Below, piece after piece: positions 44,111 to 55,224 of a stretch of DNA of 64,000 nucleotides; the first letter of the stretch is position 1, and each line of letters begins with the position of its first letter. Source of the stretch: Schizophyllum amplum. Lineage: Eukaryota > Basidiomycota > Agaricomycetes > Agaricales > Schizophyllaceae. The notes under the pieces are model-generated. The model was not told the DNA's origin, ran no database searches, and worked only from the letters and a program-made list of their open reading frames with translations. The translations under genes and the position numbers were made by a program. The stretch lies in contig VDMD01000038.1 of the NCBI GenBank assembly GCA_007026445.1, forward strand, positions 1 to 64,000, written 5' to 3'.

Positions 44111-45643
44111 TCAAGTAGTATACACCTCTGGGGTGCTCGACTCCACACCGGGGACGCCCCTCACTTCCCAGTGCTTCAGTGCTGCCACCGGACGCCCCCG
44201 ACATATCCTCCCTTGCCGCCTCGCCCGTATGAGCGCCTGCAGCGCTTCCACAGTCGAGCTCTGTACATCAAAACGACAAAGCACGACCTTCAGCTCTTCA
44301 AGCTGGGGGAGCAGCGGCGCCCGCGTCTCGCTACCCGTCAAACGCCCAAACAGGTCTTCGGTCAGAAACCCCTGCACGTTGTTGGGGCCCCATGTCTCGC
44401 TCACCACCAACTTCGTCAATCCCGAGAATTGAGCTAGACAGCTCGCGAAGTTCTCCGTCGTGCCGGATTTGCTCCCCACCAGTTCGAACTTGCGCAGCGG
44501 CGGCGATTGGCAGGCCAATAATTGCAGAATGGAGTCGAAAGGTTCGTGCGCATACCGCACCGACAGCTCCTCCAAAGCGGGCAAGTCGAAAGACAGCAAC
44601 AAATGATGCGCCTCGAAAGCAAGGTCGACGATCCGCAGGCTGGACAGTGAAGTCCTCATTGGAGCCACAACATTGCGCTCGTATTGACTGATGGAGATAT
44701 TGAGTTGCTGTAGGGACTCCGCACACTGCTCGATCATCGGGAAGAACGCCTCCAACCGTAGCCTCGACGAGTTGCCCAATGTAAGCTCCACAAGAGTTGG
44801 GAGAGGCGGCACTACTGGGAAACACAGCGCAGTATCTCCCCCGCCCGAGTCCTCCGCCGATGGGTGGTAGCCCGCCTGTATCTCCAGTCTCTGCAGAGCC
44901 GTCGCGCGCGCTAAGAAATCCAGAGCGTGCGCGTTGTACGGATGCCCCAAGTGTATAAAACCGCGAAAGAGAAGAGGCAAGTCCGGTATGCCAAGGTCCG
45001 CCAAGACGGGGCAGGCGGTATAGAACGCAATATCGGCCCAGCGTGCTGTGTGTGGGAGCAGGAGATCCAGCGTTCCCGGTTCCCTGTAGTACTCGCGTGT
45101 GTAGCGGAGGGTGAGGGGGAGTTCGCCGGACGCTCGGAGCTGTGCGCTGAGAAGGACCTCGCCGCCTTTCTTGGTAGGACTCACGCCGTCGATGTACGTC
45201 CAGAAAGCAGGCGTGCTCTACGCGGCTTTCCGCCACGTTGCACACACGGGTACGACCGTCTTGAGCACGATGAGCGCGTGTTTCTCGGGCGGATGGTCGG
45301 CGACAAGATCGATGAATATGCGGGAGAGGAGTTTGGTGGGGAGTTTGCGGATGGGGGCGATCAAGGATGAGATGATTTTCTGTTGCGTGACAAGCTCGTT
45401 GTGTATAGCGGACAGGCGACGAATCTCGGCGGCGAAGATGTCCATTTCAAGCAGAAGATCTTCGGAGCATGCTTTGGCTATGGATACATCGTGGGGAAGA
45501 GGATAGCCACCATCGTGCAGGAGATGGATGCTGGCCACAGCGAGGGACCGCTGGAGCAAGTCATCAGGGCGCTCAAGAAGAACTCGAATCGCTGAATAAT
45601 AAAGTTTGGTCAGACATGTATACTCGTCAATCATCGCGGCCAT
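44111..45643 (-). pseudogene. F-box/leucine-rich gene with an in-frame stop codon
   Basis: One continuous frame from ATG 45643 to the stop near 44111, broken only by a TAG at 45218-45220. The related copy at 60.8 kb has TGG (Trp) at the same place (WREVAWSTPALW against WRKAA-stop). The F-box (IRKLPTKLLSRIFIDLV) precedes the stop and the leucine-rich part follows it, in frame for a further 357 residues. As written, only a 141-residue F-box fragment would be made. The single change suggests recent loss, or a sequencing error. The start lies 367 bp from that of the divergent HyuA gene. Confidence 0.78.
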
Positions 45644-46010
45644 GCACCGTACATTCTGCGACAGTGAAAGGAGACATATGGCGAGCAGAGTCGGGGAATC
45701 GGATGCCGGAATTGACGGTGGCGTTGACTATACGTCCAGGCAAAGAATAAAGAAAGAAGCGAGGTTTGCAGAGAGTGGTAGCGTCTGAGGGTCCGAGGAC
45801 TTGCAACGCGGCTAGCTCGCTGCCTGGTAGACGCGGTCAAGTCGTGACCACCACGGTCGGAGTCGCGACTCGGACTCGTCGGATCAAGCCGATCAGCGGA
45901 CGCATTATCCGGCGCCTAATCCGGCGCCATTGACTCGGCATCAGCGATTGCACCTTGCTCCCGACCGCGACGCGTCTGACTGTAATATAGCCAGTATCGG
46001 TTGTACGAAG

Positions 46011-49000
46011 ATGACCACGTACGCGACGCGCATCCCTGCGCACTCGATACGCATCGCCGCAGACCGCGGCGGCACATTCTGCGATGTGCACGCGTCGTAC
46101 CCCGACCCGGATAGCCCAGGACAGAGGAAGGAGATGATCGTGAAGCTGCGTGCGTATATCCTGCTAAAGTCTCATGAACGCGATACTTATCTGATGTTTT
46201 TCCAGTCTCCCAGGACCCCGCGAACTACCGCGACGCGCCCACCGAAGGCATCCGCCGTGTGCTCAACGCGCTCGTGCGGCAGTACCCCGCCGACACTTCA
46301 CTCGCCTCCCTTCCCACTGACACCTCCTCCACCCACGGCGGAGACCCTATCCCTCGCGCTACGCCCCTCCCCACTGCTCTCATCGCCTCCATCCGTCTTT
46401 CCACCACCGTCGCCACGAACGCCCTTCTCGAACGCCGCGGCGAGCGTCATGCACTACTGGTCACGAAGGGCTTCAAGGACGCGCTGCTCATCGGGAATCA
46501 GGCGCGCCCCAAGATCTTCGACCTCAACATTCGGCGCCCGGCCCCGCTCTACGATCACGTCATCGAGATCGACGAACGGGTGACGGTGGTGGGATACTCG
46601 AGCGACCCGAGGGCGGCAGAGAGGGCAGTAATCTTCGATGATAATGGGAAGGTGATCCGGGGATACGACGGGCAGGCATACGAGGAGCCTAGTGGCGTGG
46701 AGGGCGACCTACCGGGTCCGGGATCTATCGTTCGCGGCATCTCAGGGGATGCGGTGCTTGTGTACAAAACGCCCGACGAGGCTGCGGTCAAAAAGCAGCT
46801 GAAGGAGCTGAAGGATCAAGGTTATCGGTGAGCTTCTGTCTTACCAGATTTATTCGACGCATACCCATTGTTCCTTATTCACTCAAACTCTTGTCTTCCA
46901 CATTCGCCTTGCTGCCATTGCCCTTTCGCACCCGACTGATCACGTCTAACAAGCTGACCTCATCTGACAGTTCCATCGCTATTCTCCTCGCGCATAGCTG
47001 GACATATCCCGCGCACGAGCAAGCGATCGCCAAGTGGGCCGCGGAAGCTGTGCGTATGATTTTTGTGAAGTTTGTGCTTCATGCCCTCGAGCTTCTCCCT
47101 CGTCCTCTGTAACCGATTTGCTTCATCCATCCTCTCTAACTTCTCTAACTTCTTCGTCGTGCTCTCCAGTCCTTCCTCCATCCTCCCCAGCTCCTCCTTT
47201 ATCCTCTTTAATTTTTCTTCGTCCTCTTGACAATATTCCCTCTTCTCTCTACATCCTCTTCGTCAGTCCCGCATGTCGAATATCCCAGAGAAAGCTGACA
47301 CGCTCTCCCGCCCAGGGCTTCCCCCACATCTCCCCCTCCGCCGAGCTGCTGGCCGCCGTCAAGATGGTCCCGCGCGGCGCGAGCGCGAGCGCGGATGCGT
47401 ACCTAACGCCGGTTTTGGGTGAGTGAATTCTTCGATCGAGCTTCTTAGCCGTAGGTGGTTCGAGGCTTCTGGTCGTACATTGTTCGAGGCTTCTTGTCGT
47501 ACATTGTTCGAGGCTTCTTGTCGTACGTTGCTCGAGGCTTCTTGTCGCACTTTGTTTGAGGCTTCTTGTCGTACACCGTTCGAGCTACGTTTTGTGCATT
47601 GTTCGAGCCTTTTTTATCGTGCTACCATACTAGTTCCACGCGATTCCCATGTCAAGCGTCCTCATTGACACTGGTTGCATCCGTTTTCACCTCACCCGCT
47701 CCTTCTTACCCGAGCTCTTGGTTGATTCAACACTAATACTCGTCTATCCTCAGGCGCCTACCTCGACGGCTTCTTCGCCGGCTTTGAGGATGCGGATAAT
47801 TTGCGGAAGAGCGGGCGGGTTGAGGTGCGTCAGACAGTATTTCGAGAGGTCTCGAGTATTCTCCCCGCCCTTATACGTTTAGGTCCCTCGCAAATTTTCC
47901 TTGCTGACTCACTCGCCCACACTCTCACTCACTCACTCACTCACTCACTCACTCACTCACTCACTCACTCACTCACGCACTCCCAACCTCACTCACCCAC
48001 TTTCCCGACCCAATCTGCCCATCACCCTCTGGTACGACCTCCACCTACTAACCCTCACTCCCTCCCAGTTCATGACCTCCACCGGCGGCCTCGTCCCTGC
48101 AGCCTCCTTCTCCGGGCTCAAGTCGATCCTGAGCGGGCCCGCGGGTGGCGTGGTCGGGTACGCGCGGACGTGTTACGGCGGGGAAGATGAGGGAGGAAAG
48201 GCGAGAGGCGTTATTGGGTGAGTTGTTTGGCTCGATGCGATCAAGGATTATTGGGGGCTGTGATGGGTTTGGCGCGTTGCAGGGTTTTGAAGCGTCGATC
48301 ACGCTCACTTCGCCCATACTCAATCTTCTGTCCACATGCGGATACATTTCACACGACCTTCCCAAACTCGCTCGCATCGCTCATCCGCTGACCCTTTTAT
48401 TTTAACAGCCTCGACGTGGGTGGCACGTCAACAGACGTCTCGCGCTACGCGGGTCGGTATGAAGTCGTCCAGGAGGCCATGACGGCAGGTATCAGTGTTG
48501 TGGGAGGACAGGTGAGTATCGCACTACATGAACGATTCATCACCTCTTTACATCATCTATCTTTCACCCTATAATCTATATTTTGTCGCCCTACGAGCGC
48601 TTTCCCGACGCCTCGTTGACGCTCACCGCTTGCCGAACTCATTTTCAACTACAATGCTCACCACCCGCCCTCTTTCAGCTCGATATTAATACCGTCGCTG
48701 CCGGTGGCGGGTCCTGTCTCGAATTCCGGAACGGCATGTTCTGCGCAGGCCCGGCGAGCGCAGGCGCAGAGCCGGGTCCAGTATGTTATCGGTGCGTACT
48801 ACAGCTGGTCGTCGTGCTCCGATACTGTATCGTCGTCGGCGTGCTCCCGTTCCTTATCGTCGTCCCAATATCACGCTAACGTCCACGACCTTACAGAAAA
48901 GGCGGCCCGCTCGCGCTCACGGACGCGAACCTCGTCCTTGGACGGCTAGTGGTAAGTGAATCCGCTCCTGTACTTCAGTGATTTCCGCTAATGCTCTACT

Positions 49001-50863
49001 ACAGCCCGCCTACTTTCCCGCCATCTTCGGCCCGGGGGAGAATGAGGGACCGGACGCGGAGGCTGCGAAGGCGGCGTTGGAAAAGGTTAGGGAAGCAATC
49101 AACGCTGACCCAAGCACCGAACGGCCGCTAAGCCTGGACGAGGTGGCGTACGGGTGCGTTCGTCAACTGTACCTTGCGTATGTATTTACACTGACGCGCT
49201 CGGCTACCCTCAGCTTTGTAAAAGTCGCCAACGAGACCATGTGTCGCCCGATCCGTGCGCTGACGGAGGCGAGGGGATATGCAACTGGGGAGCATATGTA
49301 AGTGCATTGTTCGACGACGACGGTTCGCAGGTGTCTGTTCTTGTTGCGTAGGAGGTCGGTTCTGAATTCCGCGAGCTGACGCGCTCTTGTCAGACTTGCG
49401 CCCTTCGGTGGCGCTGGCGGACAACACGCGTGTGAAATTGCGTCTCTCCTGGGGATCAAGACCGTCCTAGTCCACCGGTATAGCAGCGTGCTGAGCGCAT
49501 ATGGGCTGGCGTTGGCAGAGCGGTGAGTGCTACTGGACGTTGGGAAACCAGACTGCTGCCCCAAGCTCACGCCTCATGCTCAGCGTCGTCGAGCGTCAAG
49601 AACCTGCCTCCGACACATTTAGCGTGCGTAGCGCCCCTGGGCTTGCGCAGAGGCTGGCCCGCATGGAAGAAGCAGTCAAAAAGGATCTGGAGGAGGTGAG
49701 TGTGGCTGTCTCCTTCGCTAATACTTGGCGCCGACATCATTGTTCGACCTTCCGTACGATCCTGAGATGCGCCACGCGTACGGAATCCTCATTCTCGTCT
49801 CCCCTTCTTACTCAACCCGACTTCTCTTCCGCTATCACTGCCTGCATCGCCGGTCCACGAGTTGTACTGATTATTCGATCAGCAAGGATTCCCGCCCGAC
49901 CGTATCAATGTTGAGCGCCTGCTCAACATGCGCTTCGACGGGACGGACACGGCGCTGATGGTGCTGGGTGCAGATGCGCGCGGAGAGGAAGGTAAGTCGT
50001 GGATCAGTATTGGTTTGGCAGCAGGGTTTACGCGAGTGACCGCGGGATCTGCGCGGAGGACTACAAGATCTCCAGTGATATTTACGCGTACCGCCTGTGG
50101 TCTAACCCCCCTTTTTCTTCCCTTTCTCACTGATTGACCGTCGCAACACTGTCTACCCTTCGCATCACTGACTGCCCGTTGTACAAACTGACCTCACCAC
50201 TTAGCTGTTGCCGGCATCGAGGACTTCGCGGCCGCGTTCGGGCGCGCCTATAAGAGCGAGTTCGGCTTCCTGCTGGAAGGGAAGGCGATTGTCGTGGACG
50301 ACGTGAAAGTACGTCGTAGGATGTGCTTTCTGAATGGCTCTAGTGACAAGTTCTGCACGCCCAGGTTCGTGGCATCGGCACCACCTACGATACCCTCGGC
50401 GAGAATGTGCATATAGAAGCCAAGCGGCTGACGAGCACAGAAGGCGCGATGAGGCGCGTAGCCAAAGAGGACGCGGACACGACGCACAGTGTGTATTTCG
50501 AGAAGGTGAGATTTTCATCTGTATGAATCCCTTTCTGCCTCTCCAACCTACTTCACGACCGACTGGCCTGATTGGCTTGCTCTATATTTCTTTCTCCCTT
50601 TTCTCGCATGTGTTCTTTCTCCCTCTCGCCCCTGCGTCTCCTCCTCCATCGCCTCGCGCTCCCTCCTTCGCATTGCGCTAATCATTACGCCTCTACAGCT
50701 CGGCCGCGTGCTCGATACGCCTATCTACCTTCTTGAAAAGCTACGTACGGGCGACGAGGTTGCAGGCCCAGCCGTCGTCATCGACGACACGCAGACAATT
50801 GTGCTAGTGCCGGGCGCGAGGGCGCTGGTTACTAGCCGGCATCTGTGGATCGAGGTTGAGTAG
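46011..50863 (+). CDS. oxoprolinase/hydantoinase, HyuA half only (808 aa), 17 exons
   Basis: Exons: 46011-46149, 46206-46827, 46971-47049, 47316-47418, 47754-47824, 48069-48217, 48409-48511, 48679-48791, 48897-48951, 49005-49153, 49214-49297, 49394-49522, 49584-49695, 49883-49991, 50205-50308, 50365-50505, 50699-50863. Family motifs are clear: [87 protein letters not shown] and [10 protein letters not shown]. In eukaryotic 5-oxoprolinase this ATP-binding HyuA part is fused to a HyuB part of about 500 residues. Here the frame stops right after the HyuA end (SRHLWIEVE). The enzyme family hydrolyses 5-oxoproline or hydantoins with ATP. A partner HyuB elsewhere, a truncated gene or a stand-alone HyuA are all possible. 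Confidence 0.88.
47459..47585 (+). repeat. 24-bp minisatellite inside a HyuA intron
   Basis: About five copies of TTCGAGGCTTCTTGTCGTACATTG lie in the 47419-47753 intron, which explains why that intron is far longer than its neighbours. Confidence 0.85.
47917..47978 (+). repeat. (CACT)n microsatellite inside a HyuA intron
   Basis: About twelve CACT repeats with a few changes in the 47825-48068 intron. Confidence 0.9.
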
Positions 50864-51217
50864 GTGGTGGTTGGAAGGTTGGAGAACGTCGGGAGATCTA
50901 GTTCAAGGAGCTTGCAGGACAGAGGCAGAACCGAACAGAGCGAAATTCGATGTACAACGAAATTGGATGGCATGAATATGTGACGTGGCGCGCAAGTAGG
51001 CGCGCAGAGGAGCCTTGGATATAAGGCAATGGAGGAAAATTATCGGGCCATCGATCGATGGCCCCAATTGTCCACGTGCGTCGACTGCGAACTTTCTTGC
51101 TTCTTGTCTCCCACCATCGCGACCTGATATCGCATTGCGTTGCTTGAGATCCCATCCAGTCTGGTTCAAGGAGGATCTACAATACCAAACTCGCTCGCAA
51201 TAGGCCTACCAGCACGC

Positions 51218-52546
51218 ATGCAGCGACCGGATAGCACTGTCACTCGCGATGCCCAGTCTCTACAACCCACCCCCGTCCACCGACTACCGCCCGAGCTCCT
51301 TTGCGAGATATTTATCGACCTAGTCTCCATGAGCGAAACAGAATGGTCGGAAGCGGCCACGATCATTCCGCACTCGGTTGCCCATGTCTGCGTGCGGTGG
51401 CGCGCCGTGGCGCACGGCTGCGCGCAGCTATGGACCACCATCAGCTCTAGGGCCAATCCCGCCACGATCGACGCCCAGCTACGTTACTCCAGCGGCCTTC
51501 CGTTGCGAATTGTGTACAGGGGCGGCGGCCCCGGCTCCAAAAATTTGCCTCGCGAGTGGTATCTAGCGCCCTTCGTCGAGCGGCTGCGCTCGCTTGCGCA
51601 CCGTTGGCAGTCCATCAACTTAACGGCGTCGTGCTCTGTCCTATCCAGCATCCCGCCTATCAACGCGCTGCCCATGCTATCCAGAGCGATCCTCGATATG
51701 AACGACCGGTACGATGGGAAAGCACTGGACTTCATGACCAACGCGACGACGCTGCGCGAACTATACCTCGACATTGACGCGACTCAAAACATCGCGCTGC
51801 ACACAGATCGTCTGCATCTCCCCCTCTTCCCCTCCCTCACTCTCCTGAACATCACCGTCAAGGAGTACACCGTCTTGGGATGGCTATTCCCCGCCATCGT
51901 CCAGTGCGCCCCAACGCTGGTGGATCTCGTCATTGCCGTGGAAGACTGCATGCTCTCCTATGACCCGCTTCAGAGGGGGGATTGGCGGCGAACGAGGTCT
52001 TTCCCCGCTTTGAAGACGCTCGACCTCGCGGGACGCATGCACGGCCTCCTGCCGTACATCGATGCTCCCCATCTTCGGTCCCTTACTCTCCGCAACAACA
52101 GCATGAACGGCGATCCCTTCCCATCACTTCATCGCTTGCTCACGTGGCATGCATATGTCCCGCCAATCACCTCCCTGGAGTTGCGTGAAATCGGTGTCGC
52201 GGACTCGAGCGCGTTCCTCGTGTGCCTGCCACTCATGGTCGACCTTCGCTATCTGGCTGTGAGCTATAGCGAAGAGCCGGGGCAATACCTCATCAACATA
52301 AGGCGCTGCGCGTTCACGGAGAGCGTGCTAAATCGCTTGGCGGATGGCGATGAGGCACCCTTGCTACCTGCCCTCGTCTCGCTGGACGTGTACTTTCCCC
52401 GTAGCACTCGCAAGGAGAGCGATGCTCTACTTCGTTTCGTCTACTTGAGGGAGCTGTCGCAGGACCAGGGGACGCGCGCCGTAGCAGCGCTTCAGTTTGT
52501 CAAGATCCAGACTGCCTTCTACAAGCTTTCCCACGGACTGGTCTAG
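51218..52546 (+). CDS. F-box/leucine-rich protein, intact, single exon (442 aa)
   Basis: The frame runs from ATG 51218 to 52546. The F-box is VHRLPPELLCEIFIDLVS near residue 20, followed by AHVCVRWRAVAHGCAQLW and then leucine-rich repeats. The upstream frame extension to 51140 has no ATG, and the ATG matches the start of the broken relative at 59123 (MQRTD against MQRPD). It starts 355 bp after the stop of HyuA on the same strand. Its role is presumably substrate recognition in an SCF ubiquitin ligase; the substrate is unknown. Confidence 0.85.
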   Translation: MQRPDSTVTRDAQSLQPTPVHRLPPELLCEIFIDLVSMSETEWSEAATIIPHSVAHVCVRWRAVAHGCAQLWTTISSRANPATIDAQLRYSSGLPLRIVYRGGGPGSKNLPREWYLAPFVERLRSLAHRWQSINLTASCSVLSSIPPINALPMLSRAILDMNDRYDGKALDFMTNATTLRELYLDIDATQNIALHTDRLHLPLFPSLTLLNITVKEYTVLGWLFPAIVQCAPTLVDLVIAVEDCMLSYDPLQRGDWRRTRSFPALKTLDLAGRMHGLLPYIDAPHLRSLTLRNNSMNGDPFPSLHRLLTWHAYVPPITSLELREIGVADSSAFLVCLPLMVDLRYLAVSYSEEPGQYLINIRRCAFTESVLNRLADGDEAPLLPALVSLDVYFPRSTRKESDALLRFVYLRELSQDQGTRAVAALQFVKIQTAFYKLSHGLV

Positions 52547-53217
52547 CACGGTCGAATCGAATCATGACAGTAAAAGGCGAATAATTGTACCTCCAGAGTC
52601 GCCGAACTCTGTCGTTTGCTCCCCGTTTCGACCAGTTAGATACGCTATGCACTGCGAGTCGTTACAAATTGAGTACTTATATCTGAAAACCTTGTCGTTC
52701 TTTATCGAGAATAGATCAGCGACCTGTATTGACGCGCTTCGCTGCAATCACCGAACTCGCTCAACAAATCATCGAACGCGTACTTAAATCCGAGCCTCCA
52801 ACAAGAGAAGCCTCGAGACTTGCTGCGAGACGAACCCGATTACATGGTTACAGCGGAGATCTTGGGCACCTGGCGTGATTCCTCAAACGGACCGGGGCCT
52901 TCACAAAGACCGGTCGACCGCGTGGCGAGCCAGCAGGAGAACAAGAACGATCCGGAGGAGGAGGAGAGTGATGGCTGGAGTGTGGACGGAGGATAAACGG
53001 TGGCGTGAAGGGATGGGGCACACCCGGCTGAGAGCCTAACGACTAGCTATCGATCGACCTTGAGGTCAACAAAGCAATAAGTACGATGTTTGAGCCACTT
53101 AGGGTTGCAATACGATCTTTGAGCCACTCTCGATCTGACCATGGATCATCGTCTGGTGAAAAACGCATGCGGTCATATAGGCGTCTAACAAGTGAGAAGA
53201 AAAACCTACATACCATA
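52547..53217. other. intergenic, one tiny acidic frame
   Basis: An ATG at about 52844 opens a 51-codon frame ending in EEEESDGWSVDGG. It has no splice or homology support and may be a relic of a transposon or small gene. Nothing else is definable. Confidence 0.35.
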
Positions 53218-54222
53218 TTAGACCGTGAAGGTGCAGCGTAGCCCACAATGGTCGCTCCAGGGCGTGAAAGCGCCGTTACGACCAGGCTGAAGGACTTCGA
53301 TGTCGACGGGCTCCAGGCCCGACATGATGACCTTATCCAACCTGCCTGGCTCGAGTCCATTCTCGAGCTGGCCGACGCCCACGCCCCACGTAGCTCCTTC
53401 ATCGCGCCCCGCCGCGTCCCCATGCAGCTTGACCCAGGCGTCGACCAGCCCGTGTTTCTCAACGAGCGTACGATCGTCGGGGTCGATGGCGTTGAAGTCC
53501 CCTGCGACGACACCGCCGCTGCACCCGCCTTCGCGCAGGAGACGGTCTAGCAGGTGGACCTGTAGAGCACGCCTAAAGTACGCGTCGAGGGATTCCAGAT
53601 GGACGTTAAGGAGGCGGAAGACGTTTCCGGGCGTGGCGGGGTCGCGGACGTTGACGCAGAGCGCGTCCCTCTTGTACCTGCTCGGCAACGTCATGCGGAA
53701 GACGCTGTCGAGGACAAATTTCGGGTCATCTCCCTCTCGCTCTCCCGAGTCACCCTTTCCCTCGTCTTTGTTCTCGGGAGGCGTTAGCGGAGAGACGAAA
53801 CGCTCGTTGGAGAGCAACGTGATCGTCGCGAACGGTACGCCCTTGAACGCCGTATCGTCCTCCGCATCTGAGGTGAGGAAGCGTGAGCGTACTCTGGGGT
53901 CGTCGAGCACAGACTTCCGAGCAACCAGCGCGACTCCCTGAAGAAAGAGGATGTCGGGTGACTTGGGTCCTTCAAGAATACGGTCGAGGATAAGCCGAGT
54001 ACACTCCGAGACGCGCAAGTTGGACCGAGAGGCGTTGAACGGAGAGGCGTGAATATTCCAGGATGTCAGAGAGAGCTGCTTGCCGACAGTGCGGCGGTTT
54101 CCTGGGCGAGAAGTGCGCTCCTCGATGGATTCGGTATGCTGGGATAGAGGCAAGGCCGTCCATCGACGCATAGCCTGGTCGAAAGCAGACAGCGCACGAC
54201 TGGATTTCTGAGGACTGAACAT
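53218..54222 (-). CDS. endonuclease/exonuclease/phosphatase-fold protein (334 aa)
   Basis: A single exon from ATG 54222 (MFSPQKSSRALSAF). The frame is open further upstream but without support. EEP-fold landmarks are in order: LTSWNIHA, ILFLQGVA, LLNVHLES, GDFNAID, RLDKVIM and WSDHCGL. The His of SDH, the Asp/Asn of GDFN and the Asn of SWN are kept, but the metal-binding Glu normally in LQEV is Gly (LQGV). Related proteins hydrolyse phosphodiesters in DNA, RNA or 5'-tyrosyl adducts with Mg2+. Loss of that Glu would be expected to lower or abolish activity. The closest familiar group is TDP2-like fungal proteins, but the assignment is tentative. Confidence 0.82.
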   Translation of the reverse strand: MFSPQKSSRALSAFDQAMRRWTALPLSQHTESIEERTSRPGNRRTVGKQLSLTSWNIHASPFNASRSNLRVSECTRLILDRILEGPKSPDILFLQGVALVARKSVLDDPRVRSRFLTSDAEDDTAFKGVPFATITLLSNERFVSPLTPPENKDEGKGDSGEREGDDPKFVLDSVFRMTLPSRYKRDALCVNVRDPATPGNVFRLLNVHLESLDAYFRRALQVHLLDRLLREGGCSGGVVAGDFNAIDPDDRTLVEKHGLVDAWVKLHGDAAGRDEGATWGVGVGQLENGLEPGRLDKVIMSGLEPVDIEVLQPGRNGAFTPWSDHCGLRCTFTV

Positions 54223-55224
54223 CGGATGATAGGGGTGCGGTGCGATGGGAGCAGTCGGCAGCGAGTCGGGAGAGTGGCCGCTGACTCGTAACGAGGCCGC
54301 GTGGTATAGGATTTGTCGCGGTCCCGCACAATGATTGATAGTAAGCTGTTCGGATCCAAGGGGTACGCACCGGAAATGTCCGTGAAGCGAACAGTCAAGA
54401 CTCAAAAAATAGCTGAATAAGCCGGTTACTCGGTCCGCCACCACGTGCTTCCCGACATGCGCATCCTGCCTCGCCGCCTACTACAACGTCGAAGGCCATG
54501 TCTATCGGGATCATGAAGGGGGCAACGCGGGGACACCTTCGCGAACTACGATGCCTGGGGCCGCAGCGAAGAACGGCGGCCACTCCTCATGAGGAGAATA
54601 GAATTCAAGCGCGAGGACCTAGTGGTGCAAGCTGCCGCGACGACGACGAGTGCACGACCTGGCTGCCTCAGGTACTGTCTGCTCGGGGGTATGCCAACTT
54701 CGGATTATCCACGAGAAAAGCATCGAGTGGAATAGACAGGCATCGCATGGACGCGAGGTTCCCTCTTTACGGACATCCTCGAGCAGACACAGTCGATCCT
54801 CGTGCAGCCACAGTCATTACTTCGAGCAGACACAGCCATTCTCGAGTAGACAGTCTTTAGCTCGAGCAAAAGATCATTCATTCACTTGCATAGTGGTACA
54901 TCGTGCGGCGCTAGATCTATCTTCCCATCAGTAACATTTACCAGGACGGTGCGACAAGTACACAAGACGACCGATAGCTGGTTAACATGAATGATGACGG
55001 GAGTATACGAGAGGCAAGAAAGGATGGCACGAGTGTAAGGGACGACGACGCGAGCGGAAGAGAAAATATAAAGGCCGGCGCGACAAGAAAGAAAGAGGAC
55101 GGCGTGTGCATCAAAGAGAAGGTCGCGAACGAAGCAGACGACGACGCGAACATACGAGAGGATGGCGCAAATATATGAGCAGATGAAACGAAGACTCACC
55201 ATTCATACATTCATCCATCCACCT
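54223..55224. other. intergenic, short repeats and low-complexity frames
   Basis: About 54770-54860 holds imperfect TCGAGCAGACACAG repeats. A 63-codon charged frame at 54987-55178 is low-complexity (many Asp, Glu, Lys and Arg) and I do not call it a gene. Confidence 0.4.

Noticed and set aside
44331..45245. Second reverse frame of 304 codons overlapping the F-box relic
   Set aside because: It is an out-of-frame shadow of the leucine-rich coding sequence.
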